The position numbers were made by a program, and so were the translations under genes. The notes beneath the pieces were generated by a model that saw nothing but the letters and a program-made list of their open reading frames with translations, was not told the DNA's origin and did not search any database. A stretch of 64,000 nt of DNA, taken from the NCBI GenBank assembly GCA_025618425.1, contig CM046846.1, forward strand, positions 35,179,863 to 35,243,862. Direction: 5' to 3'. Positions 35,662 to 46,920 of the stretch are shown here, one piece after another (positions within the stretch are counted from its first letter, which is position 1; every line of letters starts with the position of its first letter). The DNA comes from Heliocidaris tuberculata. Taxonomy: Eukaryota; Echinodermata; Echinoidea; Camarodonta; Echinometridae.

Positions 35662-36459
35662 GAATAGTCCTATGGAAATCTCAACTCTTATCCCAAAAGA
35701 TATGGCTATTAAATCTTTTAAAAACAATTCTATATGTAAACCCGTTTACACACAAGTGATAAAATGAACCTAATCCATTATAGCTTAACACAAATTATGC
35801 AATTAATTCTGTGATAAGAGCAAGGGCAATAATGGAAAAGGGAAAGTGGATATGTGTGAGTGTGCAGGTAATAGAGAAAGAAAGGAAGAGAGAAGGAGTG
35901 GGAGAAGGGAGGGATAGTAAGGGCCGGAAAGAATAAATTTAATTTCATTTGAAAGTTTGAATCTGTATTGTTGTGAATTGCCGTTAAGGGAGATTTGATT
36001 AATAGAAAAGGGGGAAAAAGGGAATTTGGAATTGCAAACATGTAAATAAAACTTGATATTTTATAATCATCGTGGAAAATAATTTTGAAAAAAAAAAAAT
36101 GAAAACAAAATTAAAAGAAAATCGAGCAATGAAATGCTAAGCCAGGAGTTTCGGGAGAAACTGGTTTTATGTTCTGCTGGAGACAAATGCCATTTTCAAA
36201 TCAATCAAACCTTTGAGAGGAAGACAGACACCTTGGAATCTTTTAGAATTTTTTTTTTCTAATTTCTTTGGACATGCTGAAATAAAAAAAAAAAAAAAAA
36301 AAAAAAATAAGTTGGGCCGATCAAATGAAGAGCGTTTACCATAATAAATTTGAACCAGCAGTCCAGGCGAAGGTCTGAACTAACTGGAGTTGGAAAGTGT
36401 ATGCTTGATTTCTTGTAGAAATAGGGGTCTACCTCAACTGTTACATCTTATAATTTGGG
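35662..36459. other. AT/purine-rich spacer, copy 2
   Basis: Counterpart of 12300-13077. Differs by longer A homopolymers, notably at about 36283-36307, and a short insertion near 36241-36260. Confidence 0.6.
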
Positions 36460-37153
36460 TGGGAAAAAAGGAAGATTTTCCAAAGAATTAAAGATATGCC
36501 AACTACCCCATTAAAGAGTTTTAGCTAATTTACCTATCCCCAACATATCCAATAAAAACTCCCATTCGGTGCCCCCTTAAATAATGCCACGGTTGCACCC
36601 CCCCCCCCCCCACACGACCATTGCTCTGAAGAAAAATCCTATAGCTATTTTCGTGGAGAAAAAAAAAAGAATTTCAAAACAATGATTCATAACTACCTCA
36701 TTAAAGAGGCTTAGCTATTACCTACCTCCAATATCGAATGAAAAACTCTCATTCGGTGCCCCCTAAAATAATGCCACGGTTGCACCCCATCCCCCCACCT
36801 ATGGCTCTGAAGAAAAATCCTATAGCTATTTTCGTGTAGAAAAACTTGAATTTCAGAACAATTATTCATAACTACCCCATTAAAAAGGCTAAGCTATTAC
36901 CTACCTCCAATAGACCCAATAAAAAACTCTCATTCGGTGCCCCCTAAAATAATGCCACGGTTGCACCCCATCCCCCTTACCTATGGCTCTGAAGAAAAAT
37001 CCTATAGCTATTTTGGTGTAGAAAAAGGAAGAATTTCAGAACAATTATTCATAACTACCCCATAGCTATTACCTACCTCCAATAGACCCAATAAAAAACT
37101 CTCATTCGGTGCTCCCTAAAATAATGCAACGGTTGCACCCCCCCCCCCCCCCC
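36460..37153. repeat. 180-bp tandem repeat, four units, copy 2
   Basis: Counterpart of 13078-13780. The last unit is shortened by loss of the AAAAAGGCTAAG segment near 37062. Confidence 0.9.
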
Positions 37154-38049
37154 GCAGTCATCCAAATTATAAGAATATTGAAAAGGCTCTTCTTCTATGA
37201 CATAGGACAAGATAAATATTTAGAATTATTATTGTGAGAGTAATACCCATTCACTCAGCTACGTCTATATAGCCCCCAATCCCCCCCCCCCCCGATAAAA
37301 AAATCATTAGGTACCCTTCCCTAAACTGCAAAGCATCCACATGCAGGCCTGACCCCCAAAAGAAAAATCCTTGTTTGAGATGAGGTAAATGATTGTTCCT
37401 GAGGAGACGTATAGAATTAGAAGGTGTTAATTTCCATTTAACCTCTTATTTCTTCTCTCCTTATGTATTTCTTTGTTTTGCCTTGAATATCCTCTGGTCT
37501 TTTCTTATGTATTTCTTTGTTTTACCTTGCATTTTCTTCCAAGTCATATGCTGATGTATCTACGCTTGACTATAGTATATTTGGCTATTGACGATGTGTA
37601 AAGTTCAGAGCTGCCCTCTACGTCCAAGTGCAGCAAGGGTGACTTTTGCTTGATTATGGCCTATTCGGTTAGGGTTAGACCCCATTAGGGTTAGTCATAT
37701 TAAACCCCTTTCCCATAAATATAAGCAATAATACTTTTAGGTGTGTGTAGATAAATAACTAATCGTGATTTTAAAAAAAGAAAAAAATTCATTAAACGTA
37801 GGAATAAGAAATCAGAGCCATGCAAAATGAGGTTAGGGTTAGGGTTTTCTCCGCTTTTGGTCCTCTAAGCTTAGTTTTTTTTATCACAAAAATGGCCATA
37901 TTTCAGTGAAAAATAGGGGGTTAGGGCTAATTTTTGGATATGTTGTATCAAATGGTATCAGCTTTCTGGCAAAAAATTGAAAAAAAAATTGGATGAATAT
38001 TTCATGACGTCATTCTGAAGCAGGGAAGTACAAATTGTCTTGAAACCCT
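37154..38049. other. Class-1 right end, copy 2
   Basis: Counterpart of 13781-14679 with the same seed units (about 37459-37525) and telomeric motifs at 37668-37695 and 37831-37846. Leads into the third class-1 left flank at 38050. Confidence 0.7.
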
Positions 38050-38720
38050 AGTATGAGACAACTTCATTTTTTGGCCAAGTTCGATTTTCGACAAATTTCT
38101 TGAAGGGGTTAGAGGTCAGACATACGGGGTTAGAACGCTGTTTTGAACAGGTATCATCTAGCGCATCGCAGCGTAAAAATTGAAGTCGGGAACCATGCTA
38201 ACTAGAAAAAGGACCTGCGCGCACCCCAAAGTGTTTATTTAGCAGATATCTTTTTCGTTTGAGGAAAAAAGTGGGGAAAGTTGCCAAAATATACTAGATT
38301 AGGGTGATACCTACATACTATTCAAAATTCAGCCCAAAAGAACAATGAAATAAAAAATTATGACCATTTTTCCAAAAAAATTCTGGGGTTAGCGAAAAGG
38401 ACCTCCATGTACCCCGAAAAGGACATTTATGTACCTAAAAGTACCTTTCTTGACTTTACACTGGATTTTGAAACCTTTAACCTTTGACCTTTGACCTCAT
38501 TTTCAATGTAGGGGTAGAGTAGGTTCTAGGCTACAAATAGTTTAACGTTTGAGTTTAACCCCCCACTACTTTTCCTAAAATTGCAATTTTAGTAAACCCT
38601 TGTTACTAAAAAACTCTGAAATAAACACAGTTAGGGTTAGGGTTAGGGGGTTAGGGTTAGGGTTAGGGTTAGGGTTAGGGGGTTAGGGTTAGGGTTAGGG
38701 TTAGGGTTAGGGGGTTAGGG

Positions 38721-38774
<54 letters not shown>

Positions 38775-38956
38775 GGTTAGGGTTAGGGTTAGGGTTAGGG
38801 TTAGGGTTAGGGTTAGGGTTAGGGTTAGGGTTAGGGTTAGGGTTAGGGTTAGGGTTAGGGTTAGGGTTAGGGTTAGGGTTAGGGTTAGGGTTAGGGTTAG
38901 GGTTAGGGTTAGGGTTAGGGTTAGGGTTAGGGTTAGGGTTAGGGTTAGGGTTAGGG
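38050..38956 (+). repeat. Class-1 unit, third copy, left end only
   Basis: The left flank (38050-38630) matches positions 1-580 almost base for base, then runs into a TTAGGG tract. Beyond the tract the class-1 GTAC array is absent and class-2 sequence begins. At several sites where copies 1 and 2 differ in this flank, the third copy agrees with copy 1 and not with its immediate neighbour, copy 2. Confidence 0.9.
38631..38956 (+). repeat. Interstitial telomere-like tract 3, class-1/class-2 junction
   Basis: About 326 bp. The left third has regularly spaced TTAGGGGG units (near 38645, 38680, 38710) and two TTTAGGG units; the rest is perfect TTAGGG. The left flank is class 1 and the right flank is class 2, so the tract bridges two repeat classes. 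Confidence 0.97.
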
Positions 38957-38966
38957 CTATGGTTTT

Positions 38967-39258
38967 GTACCTTTGGGCACCCGAAAATTGACTTTGGGTA
39001 CCCGAAAATTAACTTCATGTACCCGAAAATTAACTGGTTCCCCGAAAATTAACTATGGTTCCCTCAAAATTGACTATGGTACCCGAAAATTTACCTTGGG
39101 TACCCAAAAATTAACCCTGGGTACCCCAAAATTAACCTTGGTTCCCCGAAAATTAACCTTGATTCCCCGAAAATTAACCATGGGTACCCCAAAATTAACC
39201 ATGGGTACCCCAAAATTAACCATGGGTGCCTGAAAACTTACGTTTGGGTACCCGAATA
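38967..39258 (+). repeat. Class-2 GTAC minisatellite
   Basis: About fourteen units of roughly 20-21 bp based on GGTACCCGAAAATTAACC, all in one orientation. GTACCC(C/G)AAAA is shared with the class-1 array, but the second half of the unit (TTAACC) differs from class 1 (AGGACC). Confidence 0.92.
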
Positions 39259-39811
39259 TACTTCTTATGTTTGAATTTTTTTTTCTTTGCAATTTTACCT
39301 TTCCAGTCATTATGAACTAATAAAATATGATCATTGATTATTATTTTATCACTCCAGAAGAACTTGGGGATTATTTTTGTTTTTTAAAGAAATAAGAGTA
39401 ATTTTATGATGCAGTGTTTATTTCTCAGAAATTTTCCGATTTTTCGACGTTTTCGGAGTATTTTGTCAGATTTTATCTTCAAATATCTTCTAATATATCG
39501 TGTTTCTTACTTTAGGCGGGCAGGGGTAGCTTTAGTATTTAATAATCAATCTATTTCTCATTGCATTATCGATAATATGATTTTACTAAAAAGATATCTG
39601 CAATTATGTAAAGTAATGACAAAAATCAACTCAAAAATTTACGGACTGATTTGTGAATTTGTGAGGGCGACCGTTAGCTGAGCCAAAACCGGACCTACTT
39701 TCTTCTTTCCCATCTCTTTTGACGTGACCAAGTTTTGATCATGTTCATGTTCATGTTTCATGATTAAATCCACAATTTGCGAGGTAATTGGAAACCTGTA
39801 GGGTCAAGACA
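39259..39811. other. AT-rich flank after class-2 GTAC array
   Basis: A 91-codon plus frame (39406-39681) is present in both class-2 copies. Between copies it has three replacement and one silent difference, which looks unconstrained, and it resembles no family I know, so it is not called. ATGTTCATGTTCATGTTTC at about 39741 is a short direct repeat. Confidence 0.5.
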
Positions 39812-39841
39812 TGATGGAAAATTTACCAGGAGAACGGAGAC

Positions 39842-40039
39842 ATGGTTTCAGACAAAGAAAGGCTGATTAAAAGGTTAAAACTAAGGCATTATGGTCTCCT
39901 TTCTGTGACCATGGACTGGTTATTCTCAGGCCGCCAGACCCGGCGTACAGAGGGGCTACGGTACGTAAACGATCGAGTAGGACAGCTGGTCATGAAACAG
40001 TTGTGTGGTGACGGGCCGTGTGGTGACTACTCTTACTAG
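39842..40039 (+). CDS. Uncertain 65-codon open frame
   Basis: The frame opens after a TGA at 39812-39814 and the first ATG is at 39842. The product is basic and not low-complexity, unlike other frames in the window: it starts MVSDKERLIKRLKLRHYG, has a WLFSGRQTRRTEGLRY stretch and ends CGDGPCGDYSY. I recognise no domain. The region is locally GC-richer than its surroundings. Between class-2 copies there are three substitutions in the frame: two silent (GAA/GAG, GAC/GAT) and one Met/Val. The TAG stop coincides with the start of the 400-bp satellite (CTAGAAATACATATAG), so the 3' end may be truncated by satellite. It could be a broken exon of a captured gene or a chance frame. Confidence 0.18.
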   Translation: MVSDKERLIKRLKLRHYGLLSVTMDWLFSGRQTRRTEGLRYVNDRVGQLVMKQLCGDGPCGDYSY

Positions 40040-41584
40040 AAATACATATAGAATGACCCCCATTATTTTTTGAAATTCTTTGTTGTTGCCATTTAAACTT
40101 TATGTACAGGTAGAGAAGGAGTGTACAATACATGAAATGAGTTTTCAGACCAAGATTCTGTCCATGAAGGTGACAAAATAAGCTCAAATTTGATCATTTC
40201 TGCACGTAGTTTGACTCTGTTCAGCCATTTGGATAAAGTGGGTGTGTAAATTATGCATGTAGAATGACCCCCATTATTTTTTGAAATTCTTTGTTGTTGC
40301 CATTTAAACTTTATGTACAGGTAGAGAAGGAGTGTACAATACATGAAATGAATTTTCAGACCAAGATCATATCCACAAAAGTGACAAATTAAGCTCAAAG
40401 TTTGCTAATTTCTGCGCAAAGTTTGACTCTGTTCAGCCTTTCTGATAAAGTGGGTGTTTATCACCGGTATGATTTGTGTACGGTTTCTTGTTGTCTTTCA
40501 ACCATTTTGTTTGGGTAAATAGACATGTACAGGAGAATTATCAATCCTAGAAAGCAATAATGTCAGAATTGTGGCTGAAATAGTTGCTAAATTAATAAAC
40601 ATGTACCAGATGCTACCTGTACATGTAATCTATGTTTACTAGTACTACCATGTATGTTATCAATGGAAAATTTGGTACATGTACTTACATGCAATAGAAA
40701 TTATGCATATAGAATGACCCCCATTATTTTTTGAAATTCTTTGTTGTTGCCATTTAAACTTTATGTACAGGTAGAGAAGGAGTGTACAATACATGAAATG
40801 AGTTTTCAGACCAAGATTCTGTCCATGAAGGTGACAAAATAAGCTCAAATTTGATCATTTCTGCACGTACATGTAGTTTGACTCTGTTCAGCCATTTGGA
40901 TAAAGTGGGTGTGTAAATTATGCATGTAGAATGACCCCCATTATTTTTTGAAATTCTTTGTTGTTGCCATTTAAACTTTATGTACAGGTAGAGAAGGAGT
41001 GTACAATACATGAAATGAATTTTCAGACCAAGATCATATCCACAAAAGTGACAAATTAAGCTCAAAGTTTGCTAATTTCTGCGCAAAGTTTGACTCTTTT
41101 CAGCCTTTCTGATAAAGTGGGTGTTTATCACCGGTATGATTTGTGTACGGTTTCTTGTTGTCTTTCAACCATTTTGTTTGGGTAAATAGACATGTACAGG
41201 AGAATTATCAATCCTAGAAAGCAATAATGTCAGAATTGTGGCTGAAATAGTTGCTAAATTAATAAACATGTACCAGATGCTACCTGTACATGTAATCTAT
41301 GTTTACTAGTACTACCATGTATGTTATCAATGGAAAATTTGGTACATGTACTTACATGCAATAGAAATTATGCATATAGAATGACCCCCATTATTTTTTG
41401 AAATTCTTTGTTGTTGCCATTTAAACTTTATGTACAGGTAGAGAAGGAAATTACGATAACTGAAATGTATTTTCAGACCAAGATCATGTCCTGAAGAGTG
41501 GCAAAATAAGCTGAAAGTTTTGCTAATTTCTACGCAAAGTTCGACTCTGTTTAGCCTTTCTGATAAAGCGGGTGTTTAATACCG
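40036..41584. repeat. Class-2 satellite, first block, copy A
   Basis: Units begin ATAGAATGACCCCCATTATT. Starts at about 40036, 40247, 40697, 40917 and 41361 give alternating lengths of about 210 and 450, that is a dimer of about 661-664 bp repeated twice. Contains ACATGTACC/GTACATGT palindromes in the longer form. Confidence 0.88.
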
Positions 41585-42848
41585 GTATGTTTTTTGTTCT
41601 TCCTTTTTTCCTTATGTATTTCTTTGTTTTTCTTCGCTCTTCATTTTTTTCTTATGTATTCTTTTGTTTTTCTGCTCTCTGTCTTCCTTTTTTCCTTATG
41701 TATTTCTTTGTTTTTATTCTCCATATCTTCTTTTTATTTCTTTATGTATTTCTTTGTTTCTCTTCTATCTTCTTTTTTTCCTTATGTATTTCTTTGTTTT
41801 TTTCTCGTTTTTTTTGTTATGTATTTCTTTGTTTTTTCTCTCTTCTTTTTCCCTTATGTATTTCTTTGTTTTTCTTTTATCTTCTTTATTCCTTATGTAT
41901 TTCTTTGTTTTTATTCTCCATATCTTCTTTTTATTTCTTTATGTATTTCTTTGTTTTTCTTCTCAATATCTTCCTTTTTTTTCCTTTATGTATTTCCTTG
42001 TTTTTCTTCACTCTTCTTTTTTCCTTATGTATCCCTTTGTTTTTCTTCTCTCTGTCTTCCTTTTTCCTTATGTATTTCTTTGTTTTTCTTCTATCTTCTT
42101 TATTCCTTATATATTTCTTTGTTTTTATTCTCCATATCTTCTTTTTATTTCTTTATGTATTTCTTTGTTTCTCTTCTATCTTCTTTTTCTTCCTTATGTA
42201 TTTCTTTGTTTTTCTCTCTTCTTTTTCCCTTATGTATTTCTTTGTTTTTTTCTCGTTTTTTTGTTATGTATTTCTTTGTTTTTCTTCAATCTTCTTTATT
42301 CCTTATGTATTTCTTTGTTTTTCTTCGCTCTTCTTTTTTTTCTTATGTATTCTTTTGTTTTTCTGCTCTCTTTCTTCCTTTTTTCCTTATGTATTTCTTT
42401 GTTTTTATTCTCCATATCTTCTTTTTATTTCTTTATGTATTTCTTTGTTTCTCTTCTATCTTCTTTTTTTCCTTATGTATTTCTTTGTTTTTCTTCACTC
42501 TTCTTTTTTCCTTATGTATTTCTTTATTTTTTTCTCTCCGTCTTCCTTTCCTTATGTATTTTTTTGTTTTTCTTCTATCTTCTTTATTCCTTATGTATTT
42601 CTTTGTTTTTATTCTCCATATCTTCTTTTTATTTCTTTATGTATTTCTTTGTTTCTCTTCTATCTTCTTTATTCCTTATGTATTTCTTTGTTATTATTCT
42701 CCATATCTTCTTTTCATTTCTTTATATATTTCTTTGTTTCTCTTCGCTCTTCTTTTTTTTCTCATGTATTCTTTTGTTTTTCTGCTCTCTGTCTTCCTTT
42801 TTTCCTTATGTATTTCTTTGTTTGTCTTCTCTCTGTCTTCCTTTTCAG
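41585..42848 (+). repeat. T-rich minisatellite, copy A
   Basis: About 1.26 kb of irregular 40-60 bp units containing CTTATGTATTTCTTTGTTTT separated by TCTTC-rich linkers. Adenine is so sparse that all three forward frames are open for more than 400 codons with Phe/Leu/Ser-rich translations; these are composition artefacts. It ends CTTCCTTTTCAG, resembling a polypyrimidine tract plus 3' splice site. Confidence 0.93.
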
Positions 42849-42990
42849 TATGCACAACACTTGGGTCAAATACGGGCGAACGACTAATAAGAGACTAGGA
42901 AAATCGCTGGACCGTTCAACCTTGCTGTGTGGGGCTTTCGTAACAATCAGCAAATATAACGGTTTTGCGTGATTTTACTACACTGTACAT
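42849..42990 (+). other. Single-copy island after T-rich array, copy A
   Basis: Non-repetitive sequence between the T-rich array and the satellite. A 40-codon frame runs ATG 42850 to TGA 42972 (MHNTWVKYGRTTNKRLGKSL...). It follows a CAG that could be read as a splice acceptor. No known domain. Confidence 0.45.
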
Positions 42991-43000
42991 GTATTAGAAA

Positions 43001-45830
43001 TTATGCATATAGAATGACCCCCATTATTTTTTGAAATTCTTTGTGGTTGCCATTTAAACTTTATGTACAGGTAGAGAAGGAATTTACGATAACTGAAATG
43101 AATTTTCAGACCAAGATCATGTCCTGAAGAGTGACAAAATAAGCTCAAAGTTTGCTAATTTCTGTGCAAAGTTCAACTCTGTTCAGCCTTTCAGATAAAG
43201 TGGGTGTTTACTACTGGTGTGTTTTTTGTTTGCGTAGGGATTCTTGTTGGCTTTAAAACATGAAAATACATGTACAGGAGGCCAAAATAGTTGCTAAATT
43301 TATATACGTGTACATGTACCAGATGTTACATGTACATGTCTAGTTCCATATGTACATGTATGTTGTCAAAGGAGAATTTGGTACATGTACTTATTAGAAA
43401 TTATGCATATAGAATGACCCCCATTATTTTATGAAATTCTTTGTTGTTGCCATTTAAATTTTATGTACAGGTAGAGAAGGAATTTACGATAACTGAAATG
43501 AATTTTCAGACCAAGATCATGTCCTGAAGAGTGACAAAATAAGCTCAAAGTTTGCTAATTTCTGTGCAAAGTTCAACTCTGTTCAGCCTTTCAGATAAAG
43601 TGGGTGTTTACTACTGGTGTGTTTTTTGTTTGCGTAGGGATTCTTGTTGGCTTTAGAACATGAAAATACATGTACAGGAGGCCAAAATAGTTGCTAAATT
43701 TATATACGTGTACATGTACCAGATGTTACATGTACATGTCTAGTTCCATATGTACATGTATGTTGTCAATGGAGAATTTGGTACATGTACTTACATGTAT
43801 TAGAAATTATGCATATAGAATGACCCCCATTATTTTTTGAAATTCTTTGTTGTTGCATTTTAAACTTTATGTACAGGTAGAGAAGGAATTTACGATAACT
43901 GAAATGTATTTTTAGACCAAGATCATGTCCTGAAGAGTGACAAAATAAGCTCAAAGTTTGCTAATTTCTACGCAAAGTTCGACTCTGTTTAGCCTTTCTG
44001 ATAAAGTGGGTGTTTACTACCGGTGTGTTTTTTGTTTGCATAGGGATTCTTGTTGGCTTTAGAACATGAAAATACATGTACAGGAGGCCAAAATAGTTGC
44101 TATACTTATATATGTACATGTACCAGATGTTACATGTACATGTCTAGTTGTATGTTGTCAATGGAGAATTTGGTACATGTACTTACATGTATTAGAAATT
44201 ATGCATATAGAATGACCCCCATTATTTTTTGAAATTCTTTGTTGTTGCCATTTAAACTTTATGTACAGGTAGAGAAGGAATGTATGATACTTGAAATGAA
44301 TTTTCAGACCAAGATCATGTCCTGAAGAGTGACAAAATAAGCTCAAATGTTGCCAATTTCTGCGCAAAGTTCGACTCTGTTCAGCCTTTCTATTAAAGCG
44401 GGCGTTTAATACCGGTATGTTTTTTGTTTGCGTAGGGATTCTTGTTGGCTTTAGAACATGGAAATACATGTACAGGAGGCCAAAATAGTTGCTAAATTAT
44501 ATACGTGTACATGTACCAGATGCTACATGTACATGTCTAGTTCCATACATGTTGTCAATGGAGAATTTGGTACATGTACTTACATGTATTAGAAATTATG
44601 CATATAGAATGACCCCCATTATTTTTTGAAATTCTTTGTTGTTGCCATTTAAACTTCATGTACAGGTAGGGAAGGCATGTACGATACATGAAATGAATTT
44701 TCAGACGAAGATTCTGTCCACGAAGGTGACAAAATAAACTAAAAGTTTGCTAATTTCTGCGCAAAGTTCGACTCTGTTTAGCCTTTCTGATAAAGTGGGT
44801 GTTTACTACCGGTGTGTTTTTTGTTTGCGTAGGGATTCTTGTTGGCTTTAGAACATGAAAATACATGTACAGGAGGCCAAAATAGTTGCTATAATTATAT
44901 ACGTACATGTACCAGATGTTACATGTACATGTCTAGTTGTATGTTGTCAATGGAGAATTTGGTACATGTACTTACATGTATTAGAAATTATGCATATAGA
45001 ATGACCCCCATTATTTTTTGAAATTCTTTGTTGTTGCCATTTAAACTTTATGTACAGGTAGAGAAGGAATGTATGATACTTGAAATGAATTTTCAGACCA
45101 AGATCATGTCCTGAAGAGTGACAAAATAAGCTCAAATGTTGCTAATTTCTGCGCAAAGTTCGACTCTGTTCAGCCTTTCTATTAAAGCGGGCGTTTAATA
45201 CCGGTATGTTTTTTGTTTGCGTAGGGATTCTTGTTGGCTTTAGAACATGAAAATACATGTACAGGAGGCCAAAATAGTTGCTAAATTATATACGTGTACA
45301 TGTACCAGATGCTACATGTACATGTCTAGTTCCATATGTACATGTATGTTGTCAATGGAGAATTTGGTACATGTACTTACATGTATTAGAAATTATGCAT
45401 ATAGAATGACCACCATTATTTTTTGAAATTCTTTGTTGTTGCCATTTAAACTTTATGTACAGGTAGAGAAGGAATTTACGATAACTGAAATGAATTTTCA
45501 GACCAAGATCATGTCCAGAAGAGTGACAAATAAAGCTCAAAGTTTGCTAATTTCTGTGCAAAGTTCGACTCTGTTTAGCCTTTCAGATAAAGTGGGTGTT
45601 TACTACCGGTGTGTTTTTTGTTTGCGTAGGGATTCTTGTTGGCTTTAGAACATGAAAATACATGTACAGGAGGCCAAAATAGTTGCTAAATTATATACGT
45701 GTACATGTACCAGATGTTACATGTACATGTCTAGTTCCATATGTACATGTATGTTGTCAGTTGAGAATTTGACACATGTACTTATTAGAAATTATGCATA
45801 TAGAATGACCCCCATTATTTTTTGAAATTC
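43001..45830. repeat. 400-bp tandem satellite, copy A
   Basis: TTATGCATATAGAATGACC starts at 43001, 43401, 43807, 44199, 44596, 44988, 45393 and 45792, spacing 392-406. The last unit breaks off at AAATTCTTTAGAGATG. Each unit carries ACATGTACAGGAGGCC and a cluster of ACATGT/GTACATGTAC palindromes. Repeated minus-strand frames of about 60 codons are the satellite itself. Confidence 0.95.
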
Positions 45831-46076
45831 TTTAGAGATGTTTCATGTATACTATTATAAAGACATGTTTATTTAATTTTTTAATTGGCAAGTTGTAAGT
45901 CATGGCTGCTATCACTGCCCAATTTATACCAGCATAAGTATTTAGTGTTGTTTATCATGATGAATGTATGTAAATTTTGTAAATAAATATTTGTAAATAA
46001 ATTATTCCAAATAATTTACACATTTTCTTTCCTTTTAGTGTACCTCTCATTGCTGAGTTATGAAAGTCAGAGATCA
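45831..46076. other. AT-rich spacer, copy A
   Basis: No gene seen; contains a TGTAAATAAATATTTGTAAA near-duplicate motif at about 45969-46003. Confidence 0.6.
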
Positions 46077-46382
46077 AAGAAAAAAGGGGGGGGGGTAGGG
46101 AGAAAGGGAGACAGTGTGTGTATGTGTGTGTGAGAGGGAGAGAGAGAGAAAGAAGGAGGGAGTGAGATCACAGAGAATAGAGAGAAAGAAGGAGAGGGAT
46201 ACATGAAAAGGGAGAGAGAGAGAGAGAATGAGATAGATCTTATAGAATAGTAGCAAGAAGGAGAGGGATACAAGAAAAGGGAGAGAGAGAGAATGAGATA
46301 GATCTTAGAGAATAGTAGAGATAGAGAGAGAGAGGAAGATAGGTAAGAGAGAAAGAGAAAGAAAGATTGTTTGAAAGAGTGA
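46077..46382. repeat. Purine-rich (GA/GGGA) tract, copy A
   Basis: About 300 bp nearly all purine: a G run, a short GTGTGTAT section, then GAGAGA blocks in two related repeats containing GAGAATGAGATAGATCTTA. The C/T-rich minus strand keeps frames open; the frames at 46067-46489 are not genes. Confidence 0.9.
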
Positions 46383-46920
46383 AACGTGTGATACCCCACT
46401 CTCCTTATCTCTGTCTTACTCCCCCTTATTATTTCTCTCAGGGGCCCGTTTAACAAAACCGTGATAATTAAGTCTAAGTTCGTAGACATCCCATAGAAAA
46501 CGCGTGTTGATTTTACAACAGACGTTTCTGTGTATTATCCAAGAAGTTAGACTCATGATGGCTCTGTGAAAGGGGCCCCTGGCCTCTTTTTCTTTCTCTC
46601 CCTCACTCAATCCCCATCCTCTCTTTATCTACCTCTCTCTCCTAATTCTTTCTCTCTTACTCCCGCCTTCCCCTTTTCTCTACCTCTTTCTCCTTGATAC
46701 TTTCCCTCTTCATTTCTCCCTCTGTCTCCTGATCTGTCAATCACTAAATCTCTTTATCGTCCTCGTGCCCCTCCCCCATCTCTCTCTTTCTCTCTCTCCT
46801 GGTCAGACAAGCAATCATTCAACCTGTTATACCCGTCACTCCCCCGTCTCTCTTTCTCTCCCTTTTCTTGTGATCTGTCAATCATTCAATCTATCTCTTT
46901 CCCTCTGTGAATCACAATGC
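46383..46920. repeat. Pyrimidine-rich (CT) tract, copy A
   Basis: CTCTCT/TTCTCTCCC-rich sequence following the purine tract, so the two can pair as an imperfect inverted repeat. Includes two related CCTGATCTGTCAATCA and TGTGATCTGTCAATCA segments (46726 and 46870). Interrupted by a 143-bp element at 46439-46581. Confidence 0.85.
46439..46581. mobile_element. 143-bp MITE-like element, CAGGGGCCC ends
   Basis: Starts CAGGGGCCCGTTTAACA and ends TGTGAAAGGGGCCCCTG; the ends are imperfect inverted repeats of about 17 bp. It sits within otherwise pyrimidine-rich sequence, which marks its edges. No coding capacity. Ends of this type are common on short non-autonomous DNA elements in invertebrates; superfamily not assigned because no clean target-site duplication is visible. 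Confidence 0.75.

Larger units (their letters stand above)
14680..38049 (+). repeat. Class-1 long repeat unit, copy 2 (expanded)
   Basis: This is a direct, same-orientation copy of 1-14679. All landmark blocks are present in the same order: TTAGGG at 15261, GTAC array at 15669, satellite from about 16740 to 34286, pyrimidine block at 34287, truncated foldback element ending at 35661, 180-bp repeats at 36460-37153. The extra 8.7 kb lies in the satellite, which contains two super-units (from 19371 and 26861) where copy 1 has one (from 4451). It lacks about 370 bp found at roughly 11764-12133 of copy 1. Confidence 0.9.

Noticed and set aside
39406..39681. 91-codon plus frame present in both class-2 copies
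   Set aside because: Three replacement against one silent change between copies, AT-driven composition, no recognised family.
41572..42972. Open frames of 407-466 codons in all three plus frames
   Set aside because: They lie in a T-rich minisatellite with very little A, so stops are rare in every frame. Translations are Phe/Leu/Ser repeats and change length with array copy number in copy B.
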